Below, in pieces: positions 8,610 through 15,139 of a stretch of DNA of 64,000 nt. The position numbers and the translations under genes were made by a program. The notes under the pieces are model-generated. The model had not been told where the DNA came from. It saw only the letters and a program-made list of their open reading frames with translations, and ran no database searches. Source of the DNA: Nocardia amamiensis. GTDB lineage: Bacteria > Actinomycetota > Actinomycetes > Mycobacteriales > Mycobacteriaceae. Where the stretch lies: positions 124,001-188,000 of the forward strand of contig NZ_JADLQX010000003.1 in the NCBI RefSeq assembly GCF_015477605.1, read 5' to 3'. Numbering within the stretch: the stretch's first letter is position 1; the number at the start of each line of letters is the position of its first letter.

Positions 8610-9572
8610 ATGTCCTCGCCGTTGGGTCCGCTGCGCGCGGCCCTGTTCGTCCCCAGCCCGGCCAGTGTCCGTCGAGTGATGAGCGGATTCGAGCAGCCCG
8701 ACCAGGCGACCGCGCTCGAGCTCGAGCAGGTGACCATGCATCTGGTCAGCGGCATCGACTCCGCGGTGCGCAGCTCGAACAATGACGAGCTGATCGCCGC
8801 GCTGCTCGCGGTGCCGCCGAAGTACCGCGGGTTCGCCTACGAGGGCGCCGCGGTCGGTCTCACCGCGATCGACTCGCTGTCCCCCGGCCGCCGGGCCGCG
8901 GAACTGATCAGCGGCCCGGCCAGTCAGTACGCCCTGACCATGTACGTCGGGGTCGGCCTGGCGATGGCGAAGATCCCGAAGTTCCGGTGGAGCAAGGTCT
9001 TTCCGGAGCAACCCCTGTTCCGCTGGCTCGCGATCGACGGCTATGGCTTCTTCAAGGCGTTCTTCCAGATGCAGCGGTACGTGCGCGACAAGCATGTCGA
9101 GAACCGGTTCCCCGGCTGGCTCGGTGACCGAGAAAATCTCCAGCGCATCATGACTCAGGGCACCGGCCGTGCGCTGTGGTTCATCGGCGGCGGCAGCCCG
9201 GCCGGTGTCGTGCGGATGATCAACGAGTTCGACCCGAAGCGCCACGCCGATCTGTGGAGCGGCGTCGGCATCGCGGTCACCTTCGCCGGCGGTGTCACAC
9301 CCGACGCCATGGAAGAAGTCTGGGACCTGGCCGGTGAATTCCGTCCGCAGCTCTCCTTGGGTTCGGCCATGGTGGCGCGGATCCGGCAGCAGACCGACAG
9401 CGTCAACGAGCACAGCGAGGCGGCCGCGCAAGTGTTCTGCGGCACTACGGTCGCGAAAACTGATGCGCTGATCGAGAATTCGCTCGAGGGCCTGCCCGAC
9501 GACGGCACGTCCGGCACCTACCTGCTGTGGCGGGACCGGATCGCCGAGATCGTCACCGCGAGCCGAGCCTGA
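8610..9572 (+). CDS. DUF1702 family protein (enediyne-locus type)
   Basis: A 320-residue protein. I start at the ATG at 8610 because GGAG lies 6 bases before it; a TTG at 8598 is in frame but has no such site. It reads as a DUF1702 protein: MSSPLGPLRAALFVPSPASVR at the start, a block FAYEGAAVGLTAIDSLSPGRR, WLAIDGYGFFKAFF, GTGRALWFIGGGSP, and DLWSGVGIAVTFAGG. This family occurs almost always near enediyne-type polyketide loci, and I believe it includes the protein called UnbL there, though that link is from memory. Its activity is unknown. The mix of small-residue loops and aromatic segments gives no catalytic motif I can name. It sits 15 bases after the flavin reductase in the same operon. 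Confidence 0.82.
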   Translation: MSSPLGPLRAALFVPSPASVRRVMSGFEQPDQATALELEQVTMHLVSGIDSAVRSSNNDELIAALLAVPPKYRGFAYEGAAVGLTAIDSLSPGRRAAELISGPASQYALTMYVGVGLAMAKIPKFRWSKVFPEQPLFRWLAIDGYGFFKAFFQMQRYVRDKHVENRFPGWLGDRENLQRIMTQGTGRALWFIGGGSPAGVVRMINEFDPKRHADLWSGVGIAVTFAGGVTPDAMEEVWDLAGEFRPQLSLGSAMVARIRQQTDSVNEHSEAAAQVFCGTTVAKTDALIENSLEGLPDDGTSGTYLLWRDRIAEIVTASRA

Positions 9573-9583
9573 GGATCGCCGCG

Positions 9584-10387
9584 ATGGCACGGGGCAGCGA
9601 CTGGGTCGGCAAGCACGTCATCGTCACGGGCGGATCGGAAGGGATCGGCGCCGCGGTGGCTGGCGCCTTCGCGCGGCGTGGTGCGCGAGTCTCCATCATC
9701 GCGCGCCGGAAACTGCCGCTGCGCGACACCGCCAAAGATCTCGGTGCGGACTGGGCCGCCGCGGACGTGACGCGTCCGGACCAACTCGCTTCCGCCATCG
9801 CCGAATTGGAGCATCGGAACGGCCCGTGCGAGGTCATCGCGTGCTGCGCGGGACTCACGCTGCCCGGCCGGTTTCTCGAGGTGGACCCCGGCGAGTTCGA
9901 GGTCCACATGTCGGCGAACTACCTCGGCGCCGTGCATGCGGTACGTCAGGTCCTGCCCGGCATGGTCGAACGGTCGCGGGGGAAGATCCTTCTCGTCAGC
10001 TCGACCTCGGCGTTCCTCGGCATCCCCGGCTACAGCGGCTACGGTCCGACCAAGGCGAGCATCCGGCAGTTGGCACTCTGTCTGCGCTACGAGGTCGAGC
10101 CGAAGGGCGTGGACGTCACGGTGATCTACCCCGCCGACACCGACACACCCGGGCTGGCCAAGGAGAACCTGCGCAAGCCGGTGGAGACCAAGGCCGTCAC
10201 CGGATCGATCGAGCCGATGTCGGCCGAGCGGGTCGCCGAGGCCGCCGTGCGCGGGCTGGAGCGGGGGCAGCACCACATCGCCCTCGATCCGCTGACCCGG
10301 TTCTTCCTGGCCTGGGCGAACCTGCCCGAGGATCTGGCGCGGCCGTTCCTGCGCCGGACCATCGCGAAGGCGCTCGGGGCGGACTGA
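9584..10387 (+). CDS. Short-chain dehydrogenase resembling 3-ketodihydrosphingosine reductase
   Basis: A 267-residue classical SDR. The Rossmann motif is VIVTGGSEGIGAAVA (residues 12-26), the structural motif CCAG, the catalytic Ser in LLVSSTSAFLG and Tyr/Lys in YSGYGPTKAS. After the active site, VTVIYPADTDTPGLAKEN is the arrangement seen in ketosphinganine reductases (KDSR/Tsc10), which reduce the 3-keto group left by serine palmitoyltransferase. Placed at the end of an operon that starts with PKS and alpha-oxoamine synthase, reduction of the resulting amino ketone to an amino alcohol is the natural proposal. The ATG at 9584 lies 11 bases after the previous stop. A generic SDR role cannot be excluded. 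Its last codons and stop are included in a tandem duplication (see repeat). Confidence 0.85.
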   Translation: MARGSDWVGKHVIVTGGSEGIGAAVAGAFARRGARVSIIARRKLPLRDTAKDLGADWAAADVTRPDQLASAIAELEHRNGPCEVIACCAGLTLPGRFLEVDPGEFEVHMSANYLGAVHAVRQVLPGMVERSRGKILLVSSTSAFLGIPGYSGYGPTKASIRQLALCLRYEVEPKGVDVTVIYPADTDTPGLAKENLRKPVETKAVTGSIEPMSAERVAEAAVRGLERGQHHIALDPLTRFFLAWANLPEDLARPFLRRTIAKALGAD

Positions 10388-10640
10388 GCGTCCGCGCCGG
10401 TCGGCGTCCGCCGCCGATGTACCCGGCCAGGCAGGTCCCAGTGGCATTGCGCTGTTCTGGGGCCTCGGTCAGCCGCGGCAGCACGGTGCAGGCGGTCACG
10501 TCGGCAAGGCGATCGGTCCGGAGTGAACGTTCGCGCCGGTCGGCGTCCGCCGCCGATACCCGGCCAGGCAGGTCCCAGTGGCATTGTGCTGTTCCGGGGG
10601 GCTCGGTCAGCCGCCGCAGCACGGTGCAGGTGGACACGTC
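10364..10640 (+). repeat. 138-bp imperfect tandem duplication spanning the 3' end of the SDR gene
   Basis: Two head-to-tail copies, about 10364-10501 and 10502-10640, are near-identical by eye with a few substitutions and small indels. Both contain CCGGCCAGGCAGGTCCCAGT and AGCACGGTGCAGG. Copy 1 begins inside the last codons of the SDR gene, and copy 2 carries the equivalent codons and a TGA. A third start (GGCGAAGGC near 10643) runs into the terminator stem. It is non-coding apart from the first 24 bases. Confidence 0.85.
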
Positions 10641-10646
10641 GGCGGC

Positions 10647-10691
10647 GAAGGCCCGCTCGCGCATCGGGTTCCGGTGCGCGGGCGGGCCTTC
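10647..10691. terminator. Strong stem-loop, probably bidirectional terminator
   Basis: Arms at 10647-10663 and 10675-10691 pair over 17 bp with one G-T wobble and an 11-base loop. It separates the convergent SDR and DoxX genes. Confidence 0.85.
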
Positions 10692-10698
10692 GTCGTGT

Positions 10699-11136
10699 TC
10701 AGCCGACCAGGACGACCACGCAAGCCCCGATCAAGACGACTTGCATCAGCGTCCGCAGCGGCAGCGGCATGGTCTTGATGCCGAGGTCGGCGCGGGCGGC
10801 GCGGACGTTCGCCGGGAACATCACCAGCAGCAGCGCGATCAGGCAGGCCGCCGCCAGGTCGGCAGTCGCGGGGATGAGCAGGCCGACCGCGCCCGCGGCT
10901 TCCAGCACGCCGGTCAGCGTGACCAGCGCGGGCGGATTCGGCAGTCGCGGCGGCACCATTTCGATCAGCGCGTCGCGACGCGGCTGGAGGAAATGCGCGC
11001 TCGCCGTGAGGACGAACATCGCGGCCAGCCCGAGCGCGGTCGCGTGCGCCCAGGAATCGAGCCAGCCGGGGCCGATCAGCCAGCCGATGAGCCGGGCGGT
11101 TGCGGTGACGACGGCGAGGACAACCAGCGGTGCCAT
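10699..11136 (-). CDS. DoxX family membrane protein
   Basis: A 145-residue protein with four hydrophobic segments. Typical DoxX/DoxD-like features are seen: a first helix followed by FVLTASAHFLQPRRDALIEMVPP, then ALVTLTGVLEAAGAVGLLIP, then a third helix ending LLVMFPANVRAA. The start is the ATG at 11136 with AGGAG five bases before it; the longer frame upstream crosses the divergent TetR gene and is not used. It is divergent from the TetR gene across a palindromic promoter, which suggests it is the target of that repressor. DoxX-like proteins have been tied to redox stress but this branch has no assigned function. Confidence 0.8.
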   Translation of the reverse strand: MAPLVVLAVVTATARLIGWLIGPGWLDSWAHATALGLAAMFVLTASAHFLQPRRDALIEMVPPRLPNPPALVTLTGVLEAAGAVGLLIPATADLAAACLIALLLVMFPANVRAARADLGIKTMPLPLRTLMQVVLIGACVVVLVG

Positions 11137-11161
11137 CGGGACTCCTGTGGGATCGAGAGCA

Positions 11162-11207
11162 AATCTTGACAGTGGCAAGATTAGGCTCATGCGCATGAAC
11201 TTGTCAA
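11162..11207 (-). promoter_or_regulatory. doxX promoter with overlapping TetR-type operators
   Basis: On the minus strand TTGACA (11207-11202) and TAATCT (11183-11178) are separated by 18 bases. Two dyads overlap this: AATCTTG...CAAGATT (11162-11168/11176-11182) and the perfect TCATGCGCATGA (11187-11198). Repression by the divergent TetR protein is inferred. Confidence 0.65.
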
Positions 11208-11235
11208 TGTCTAGATGATCCGTCACCATCGAGGT

Positions 11236-11805
11236 ATGGCGAAGGACAGCTACCACCACGGCGATCTGCGCGCGGCACTGCTGGCCGCGGCCGCCGAGCG
11301 CATCGCCGCCGACGGCGTCGACGCACTCTCCCTGCGCAACCTGGCCCGGCACGCGGGCGTCTCGCACGCCGCGCCCGCCCATCATTTCGGCGATCGAGCG
11401 GGCCTGCTCACGGCGCTGGCCACCGAGGGCTTCGCGCTGCTGGCCGAACGACTCGAACAGGCCGCCGGGGACTTCCGCGAGGTCGCGGTCGCCTACATTC
11501 GCTTCGCGCGCGAGCATCCCGGGCACTTCGACGTGATGTACCGCCACAGCCTTCTGCACGCCGACGACCCGAAACTACAGGCGGCGCGGGAACGTTCGGG
11601 CACGGCCCTGCGCTCGGGCGTCTCGGCGATCCAGCCGGAGCACAGCCCCAAGCACCAGCAGGCGACCCAGCTCGCCGCATGGTCCCTGGTACACGGCTTC
11701 GCTTCGCTGTGGCGCGAAGGGGCCCTGCATAATTCAGCGCTCGTCACCGATCCCGATCCCGAGGTCCTCGCACGTACGATGCTGTCCACCGTCCGGCTCG
11801 ACTGA
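11236..11805 (+). CDS. TetR family transcriptional regulator
   Basis: A 189-residue regulator. The N-terminal helix-turn-helix is KDSYHHGDLRAALLAAAAE, then VDALSLRNLARHAGVSHAAPAHHFGDRAGLL, of the TetR type whose recognition helix ends in HHF. The C-terminal ligand domain contains AREHPGHFDVMYR and HGFASLWREGAL, resembling the TetR_C_13/WHG class. I take the ATG at 11236, giving the usual MAKDSYHHGDLR start; an ATG at 11215 is also in frame. It probably controls the divergent DoxX gene and itself through the palindromes between them. Confidence 0.85.
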   Translation: MAKDSYHHGDLRAALLAAAAERIAADGVDALSLRNLARHAGVSHAAPAHHFGDRAGLLTALATEGFALLAERLEQAAGDFREVAVAYIRFAREHPGHFDVMYRHSLLHADDPKLQAARERSGTALRSGVSAIQPEHSPKHQQATQLAAWSLVHGFASLWREGALHNSALVTDPDPEVLARTMLSTVRLD

Positions 11806-11891
11806 CCGGAAACCGTCGTGCGCCGAGCCGCCACCGTGTTAGCTGGACATCCGGAAGGAGCAGGCGGCCCCACCCCGGCTGCCGTCGACAC

Positions 11892-12275
11892 ATGGACATC
11901 CACGCCTACCCGACCGAGGCGCCGACGCCGGTGGACCTCCCCGAGGCGCACCGAATCGCCGACCGCTACCTCGCCGGTGCCGACCACGCCGCACACGGAA
12001 TCACCTACCGCATAACAGAATTCGATATCTGCTTCGTCGCCGTCGCCGTCTTCGACAGGCCGCCGCATGCCGACCCCAACGCGCCGGTGGTAGTCGGCGG
12101 CTCGGTCTGCGTCATCGACAAAGCCACCGGCGCGGTCTCCTACTGGCCCACCTACCCGGCCACGATGGTCGCCGACCAGTACACGGACGCACTCCAGGAC
12201 GGGCGGCTGGTCATCGAGGACGGTTGGCCGGAGGAGGACGATCAGCCCGCGGGCACCGAGTCACCCTCTCCATGA
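11892..12275 (+). CDS. YrhB/Imm35-like domain protein
   Basis: A 127-residue soluble protein. The core DLPEAHRIADRYL, then a strand-rich stretch ending GGSVCVIDKATGAVSYWPTYP and DQYTDALQDGRL, fits the YrhB / immunity protein 35 fold, where a short N-terminal helix is followed by beta strands carrying V(V/I)DKxTG. Such proteins often neutralise polymorphic toxins, but many are orphans, and no toxin gene is next to it. Its stop overlaps the next start (ATGA), so the two are probably cotranscribed. Upstream there is no clear ribosome site. Confidence 0.5.
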   Translation: MDIHAYPTEAPTPVDLPEAHRIADRYLAGADHAAHGITYRITEFDICFVAVAVFDRPPHADPNAPVVVGGSVCVIDKATGAVSYWPTYPATMVADQYTDALQDGRLVIEDGWPEEDDQPAGTESPSP

Positions 12276-12508
12276 AGGGAAATTCGACATCGCATACCCG
12301 GGAACTCATTGCCCTGACCAAGCCCACCAGGCAGCAGTGCGCAGATGTCATCTCCACCCAGGCCGTGGAATCGGTAGCCCTCAGCAAGGACAGCGGCTAC
12401 TGCGTCAAGACCGTGGGCAATCCCATCGCCTTCATCACTGAACTGTCGTTCAACGACGCCACCTATGCCTATACGGCGGTGGTGACAGTCTGGTCCGCCA
12501 CCAGCTAA
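12272..12508 (+). CDS. Small hypothetical protein (possible remnant of a larger extracellular domain)
   Basis: A 78-residue frame coupled to the YrhB-like gene by ATGA. It has two cysteines (QQCADVIS and GYCVKTVG) and a strand-rich C-terminal half (AYTAVVTVWSATS). It has no signal peptide, although the two-cysteine, beta-rich layout looks like the tail of a secreted or kinase-sensor domain. It may be a truncated gene. I do not recognise a family. Confidence 0.4.
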   Translation: MKGNSTSHTRELIALTKPTRQQCADVISTQAVESVALSKDSGYCVKTVGNPIAFITELSFNDATYAYTAVVTVWSATS

Positions 12509-12570
12509 GGTGTCCCGCCCATTGCTCGCATACACGCTCGCTTGCCCGCATGCAGAGGCATGTCGTGCAC

Positions 12571-14046
12571 TCATTCATATAGCGTCGGCAGGTCGATGAG
12601 TGTGACGTCGCCCGACTCCCCCGCCCTTCTAGCATTGTCGTTGAAACCGCCACCGGTGAAGCACAGCAGTCGAGTTCGGCTGGTGTCGTACCGGCCGTTT
12701 CGGGCGACGACATCCCGGATGTGCCTGAGACGATCGAGATGGCCCTGCCCCATCGTGTCGTTCCACTTCGCCTCACCGATCGCCAGGAGCGGCGGCTTGC
12801 CCCGGTCCGATATCCCGATGACGGCGACGTCGATCTCGTAATTTGTTCGAGTGCGGGCGTCGTGCACTACCCCGTGGCCGACTTTGGCCGGGATTTCGGC
12901 GAACAGTTCAGGATCGGCGTGGTGCAGCGCCCAGTCCCGGCAGATCTGTTCGAAATGCGGCCCCAATACGTTGCTGGCGAACCTGCGGCCGCTCGCACGC
13001 CACACGCGGTTCGCACTTCCAGGGCGTTCGAGCTGATCCCAGACCGGACGCATGATCGCGTGGTAGAACCGAATCAGCGGCTCAGAGATGCGATATGCGG
13101 ATCTGTTGTCGCGGAAGATATCGGCGTCACGGTATAGAAGTCCGACATCTTCGAGAACATTGAGGGGATGGGCGATATCGGCCGCCTTACGCTCCAGGTA
13201 GCTCGCGATGCCACCGCGCGCCGCATTGCCGTCCGCGACAGCACCGAGCACGGAGAGATACAGCGCGGTGTCCCGCAATTCAGGTTCCTCAGCCAGCAGA
13301 TATCGCGGCTCGCGAAACAGCGGCGTCTCCGGATTCATGACAGTTCGAACAACCCAGTCGTCGAAATCCTCGGGGCCGGTAGGGGCATCGCCACGCGCGA
13401 ACTCCCGCCGATACGCAGGGGTACCTCCGACGATGGCATTGACCTGTAGCGCCAGACGGGCGTCCGTGATTCCCCAGAACTCGGCCGCCGAACGATAGTC
13501 GAGCGGACGAACCAGCAACTCGAGCCCGGCGCGGCCACGCAAAGGCGCGCTACCAGACAGGATTCGTCCCATGAACGACAGCGCGGACCCGCACAGCAGC
13601 AACCGAGTCCGTGAGTTCTTTCGCTGTTCCCGCAAGGGCCGCAGGGCCTCCTGAATGACCGACGGAAGCTCCGGATTCGCCTTCGCGAGGTAGGGGAACT
13701 CGTCGATGACGACGGGAACCGGCCGCTCAACCCCCAGGCTGAGCAGCGTGTCGATCACCTCCGCCCAATCATGGAAATGGAACGGGCTCGCAGGCCGGAC
13801 ATGAGCAGTCAAGGCAGTGCTGATGCGCCGCAGCGATTCGGCGTCGGTGGCCTCGGTCGCACCGAAGTAGAACCCTCCCGCCGCCTGGCAGATCGCTTCC
13901 AGCAGGAAGGTCTTGCCCTGGCGGCGTCTGCCCGAGACCACTCCGAGCGTCGCACCTGGCTGCTCGTCCGAGACGAAGCGGGTCAGCGCCGACCACTCGT
14001 AGTCACGATCGAACATGTCCGCAGGTTTCCGCACGACCTTCCTCAC
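12571..14046 (-). CDS. AAA ATPase with C-terminal DUF234/PD-(D/E)xK-like domain
   Basis: A protein of up to 491 residues of the archaeal-type ATPase family. It has Walker A GRRRQGKT (about 39-46), Walker B VVIDEFPYL (about 112), a sensor LLLCGSALSFM, a winged-helix middle and a C-terminal DUF234 domain. The end carries EIDVAVIG...LAIGEAKW, which fits the D...ExK core of a PD-(D/E)xK nuclease fold. The family is widespread in mobile or accessory regions of bacteria and archaea and has no settled function. The start is uncertain: GTG at 14046, GTG at 14034 (close to AGGAAGG) or ATG at 14016. Base composition looks lower in GC than neighbours, suggesting transfer. A promoter-like region with nested inverted repeats precedes it. 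Confidence 0.82.
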   Translation of the reverse strand: MRKVVRKPADMFDRDYEWSALTRFVSDEQPGATLGVVSGRRRQGKTFLLEAICQAAGGFYFGATEATDAESLRRISTALTAHVRPASPFHFHDWAEVIDTLLSLGVERPVPVVIDEFPYLAKANPELPSVIQEALRPLREQRKNSRTRLLLCGSALSFMGRILSGSAPLRGRAGLELLVRPLDYRSAAEFWGITDARLALQVNAIVGGTPAYRREFARGDAPTGPEDFDDWVVRTVMNPETPLFREPRYLLAEEPELRDTALYLSVLGAVADGNAARGGIASYLERKAADIAHPLNVLEDVGLLYRDADIFRDNRSAYRISEPLIRFYHAIMRPVWDQLERPGSANRVWRASGRRFASNVLGPHFEQICRDWALHHADPELFAEIPAKVGHGVVHDARTRTNYEIDVAVIGISDRGKPPLLAIGEAKWNDTMGQGHLDRLRHIRDVVARNGRYDTSRTRLLCFTGGGFNDNARRAGESGDVTLIDLPTLYE

Positions 14047-14089
14047 AGTTTGTAGGGTTGCAGTTTATAGAACTGTACCACTACAAACT
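14047..14089 (-). promoter_or_regulatory. Nested inverted repeats at the ATPase promoter
   Basis: Outer arms AGTTTGTAG (14047-14055) and CTACAAACT (14081-14089) are perfect 9-mers. Inner arms CAGTT (14061-14065) and AACTG (14071-14075) flank a TATA-like core. On the minus strand this lies just before the start codon and may be an operator. Confidence 0.5.
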
Positions 14090-14092
14090 AGC

Positions 14093-14330
14093 TCAGGGTC
14101 GTATTTCTGCAGCGTGCCATTCTTCGATGAAGCGGAGTGCGGCAGTGCGGCAGGCGGCGTAGTCGAAGCGGGTAGTGGCAGCGGCCGAGCGCTTCCGCGA
14201 TTGCCGGCGTGGACATAGAACCCCCTGGGTGCAGTTCGTCATGGATCGAGGACCCCAGCCGCAGAAAGACATTCGCGGGGTCAATCTCGCGTCGAGGCCG
14301 AATCAGCATCCGATGCTCGTGCAACTGGCG
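14093..14330 (-). pseudogene. Possible small gene broken by a frameshift
   Basis: Two adjacent minus-strand frames each read protein-like for half their length: MLIRPRREIDPANVFLRLG and SSIHDELHPGG in one, then FDYAACRTAALRFIEEWHAA to the stop in another. They would join through one frameshift near 14180-14200. I do not recognise the family. It lies between the ATPase and the XRE-TPR remnant and may be chance. Confidence 0.3.
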
Positions 14331-14356
14331 GGGCCGCGCAGTGATCCTGTGCGGGA

Positions 14357-14377
14357 GGGGGTGCAGTGTGCACCCCC
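14357..14377. terminator. Perfect 9-bp hairpin after the XRE-TPR remnant
   Basis: GGGGGTGCA and TGCACCCCC pair around a 3-base loop, just past the minus-strand stop at 14381. There is no T tract. Confidence 0.45.
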
Positions 14378-14380
14378 AAG

Positions 14381-14884
14381 TCAGCGGGTCAGACCGACAC
14401 TGCCGGCCATCGACCGTGCTCGCCGACTGATGAGTACGCCACCCCTATCCACTGCCTCGGCGATCATCTGCCGTGCAGACGGGGAGTAGTGCACGGAATC
14501 CGCCGAGGTCTGGTAAGCCTGCTCGAGCCAATGCAGCATCGCTGAATAATCGCGCCGCTGGTGATAGCTCCGAGCAATCTCGACACCGAGCCGCCCCCGT
14601 CGCTCCCTGCTCGGGATCTCATCGGGGTCGATATTCTCGGCGCGGTGGCGGGCTTCCGACGCTTTCGAGAGGTCGGCTGCGAGGGTCACTCCGTGCAGCT
14701 TGACGTTGGCGGTCCCGAACATCGTCCATGGATGGTGATAGTTGTGGCCGAGCCGTCTTGCGGTGGTGTCAGCCTCGTCCCAGTGTCGCTCGGTCACTCG
14801 GAGACTCGCACACGCCAGCGTAGGCGCGAACAGGCGATCATGGTGCCGGTCACCATGCGTGACCGGCTGTATCCATGCTCTGGA
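14381..14884 (-). pseudogene. C-terminal remnant of an XRE-family TPR regulator
   Basis: The open frame runs from after a stop at 14885-14887 and has no credible start at its beginning. The GTG at 14797 only begins in mid-domain. The text is typical of the C-terminal TPR half of actinobacterial helix-turn-helix regulators: LACASLRVTERHWDEADTTA, HLRAE-like repeats such as ASEARHRAENIDP, RGRLGVEIARSYHQRRDY, and an ending SPSARQMIAEAVDRGG. Full-length relatives have about 400 residues with an N-terminal HTH, which is missing. I therefore call it a truncated gene. Confidence 0.55.
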
Positions 14885-14911
14885 TCACCGCTGCCCCCGG
14901 GCGATACCGCC

Positions 14912-15080
14912 GGACGTGAAATCAGAATCTGGCAGCGAGTTGGCGGCAAGTGCTGCCAATGCTGACCACTACCTCGAATTCGACCACATAATCCCATTGA
15001 GCCGAGGTGGCGCTACAAGCGTCGCGAACCTCCAAATCCTGTGCCGAAGACGCAATCTCGAAAAGGGAGCCCGCATCTGA
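14912..15080 (+). pseudogene. HNH endonuclease remnant with frameshift
   Basis: One frame gives GREIRIWQRVGGKCCQC followed by a stop (14963-14965). The next frame continues with HYLEFDHIIPLSRGGATSVA and NLQILCRRRNLEKGARI to 15080. Together they form the standard small HNH fold: CxxC zinc pair, DHIIPLSRGG catalytic core, NLQ, and the second zinc pair, where the second cysteine is replaced by arginine (CRRR for CxxC). Residues between the first CxxC and YLEFDH are also lost. The frameshift plus lost zinc ligand indicate decay. No intact upstream part was found. Confidence 0.65.
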
Positions 15081-15139
15081 CCGGATTATGCCCGCGGTAA
15101 GCGCTCATTTCCTCGCATGTACAGGAACATCTGAGGAGT

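Noticed and set aside
1..9572. A classical enediyne biosynthetic cluster
   Set aside because: The domain order DH-ER-KR-ACP does not match PKSE (KS-AT-ACP-KR-DH-PPT) and no TEBC thioesterase is seen; only the accessory trio is shared.
14742..15080. A complete 112-residue gene in the HNH region
   Set aside because: Only its end reads as HNH; the beginning is antisense to the TPR remnant, and the zinc pair is in another frame.
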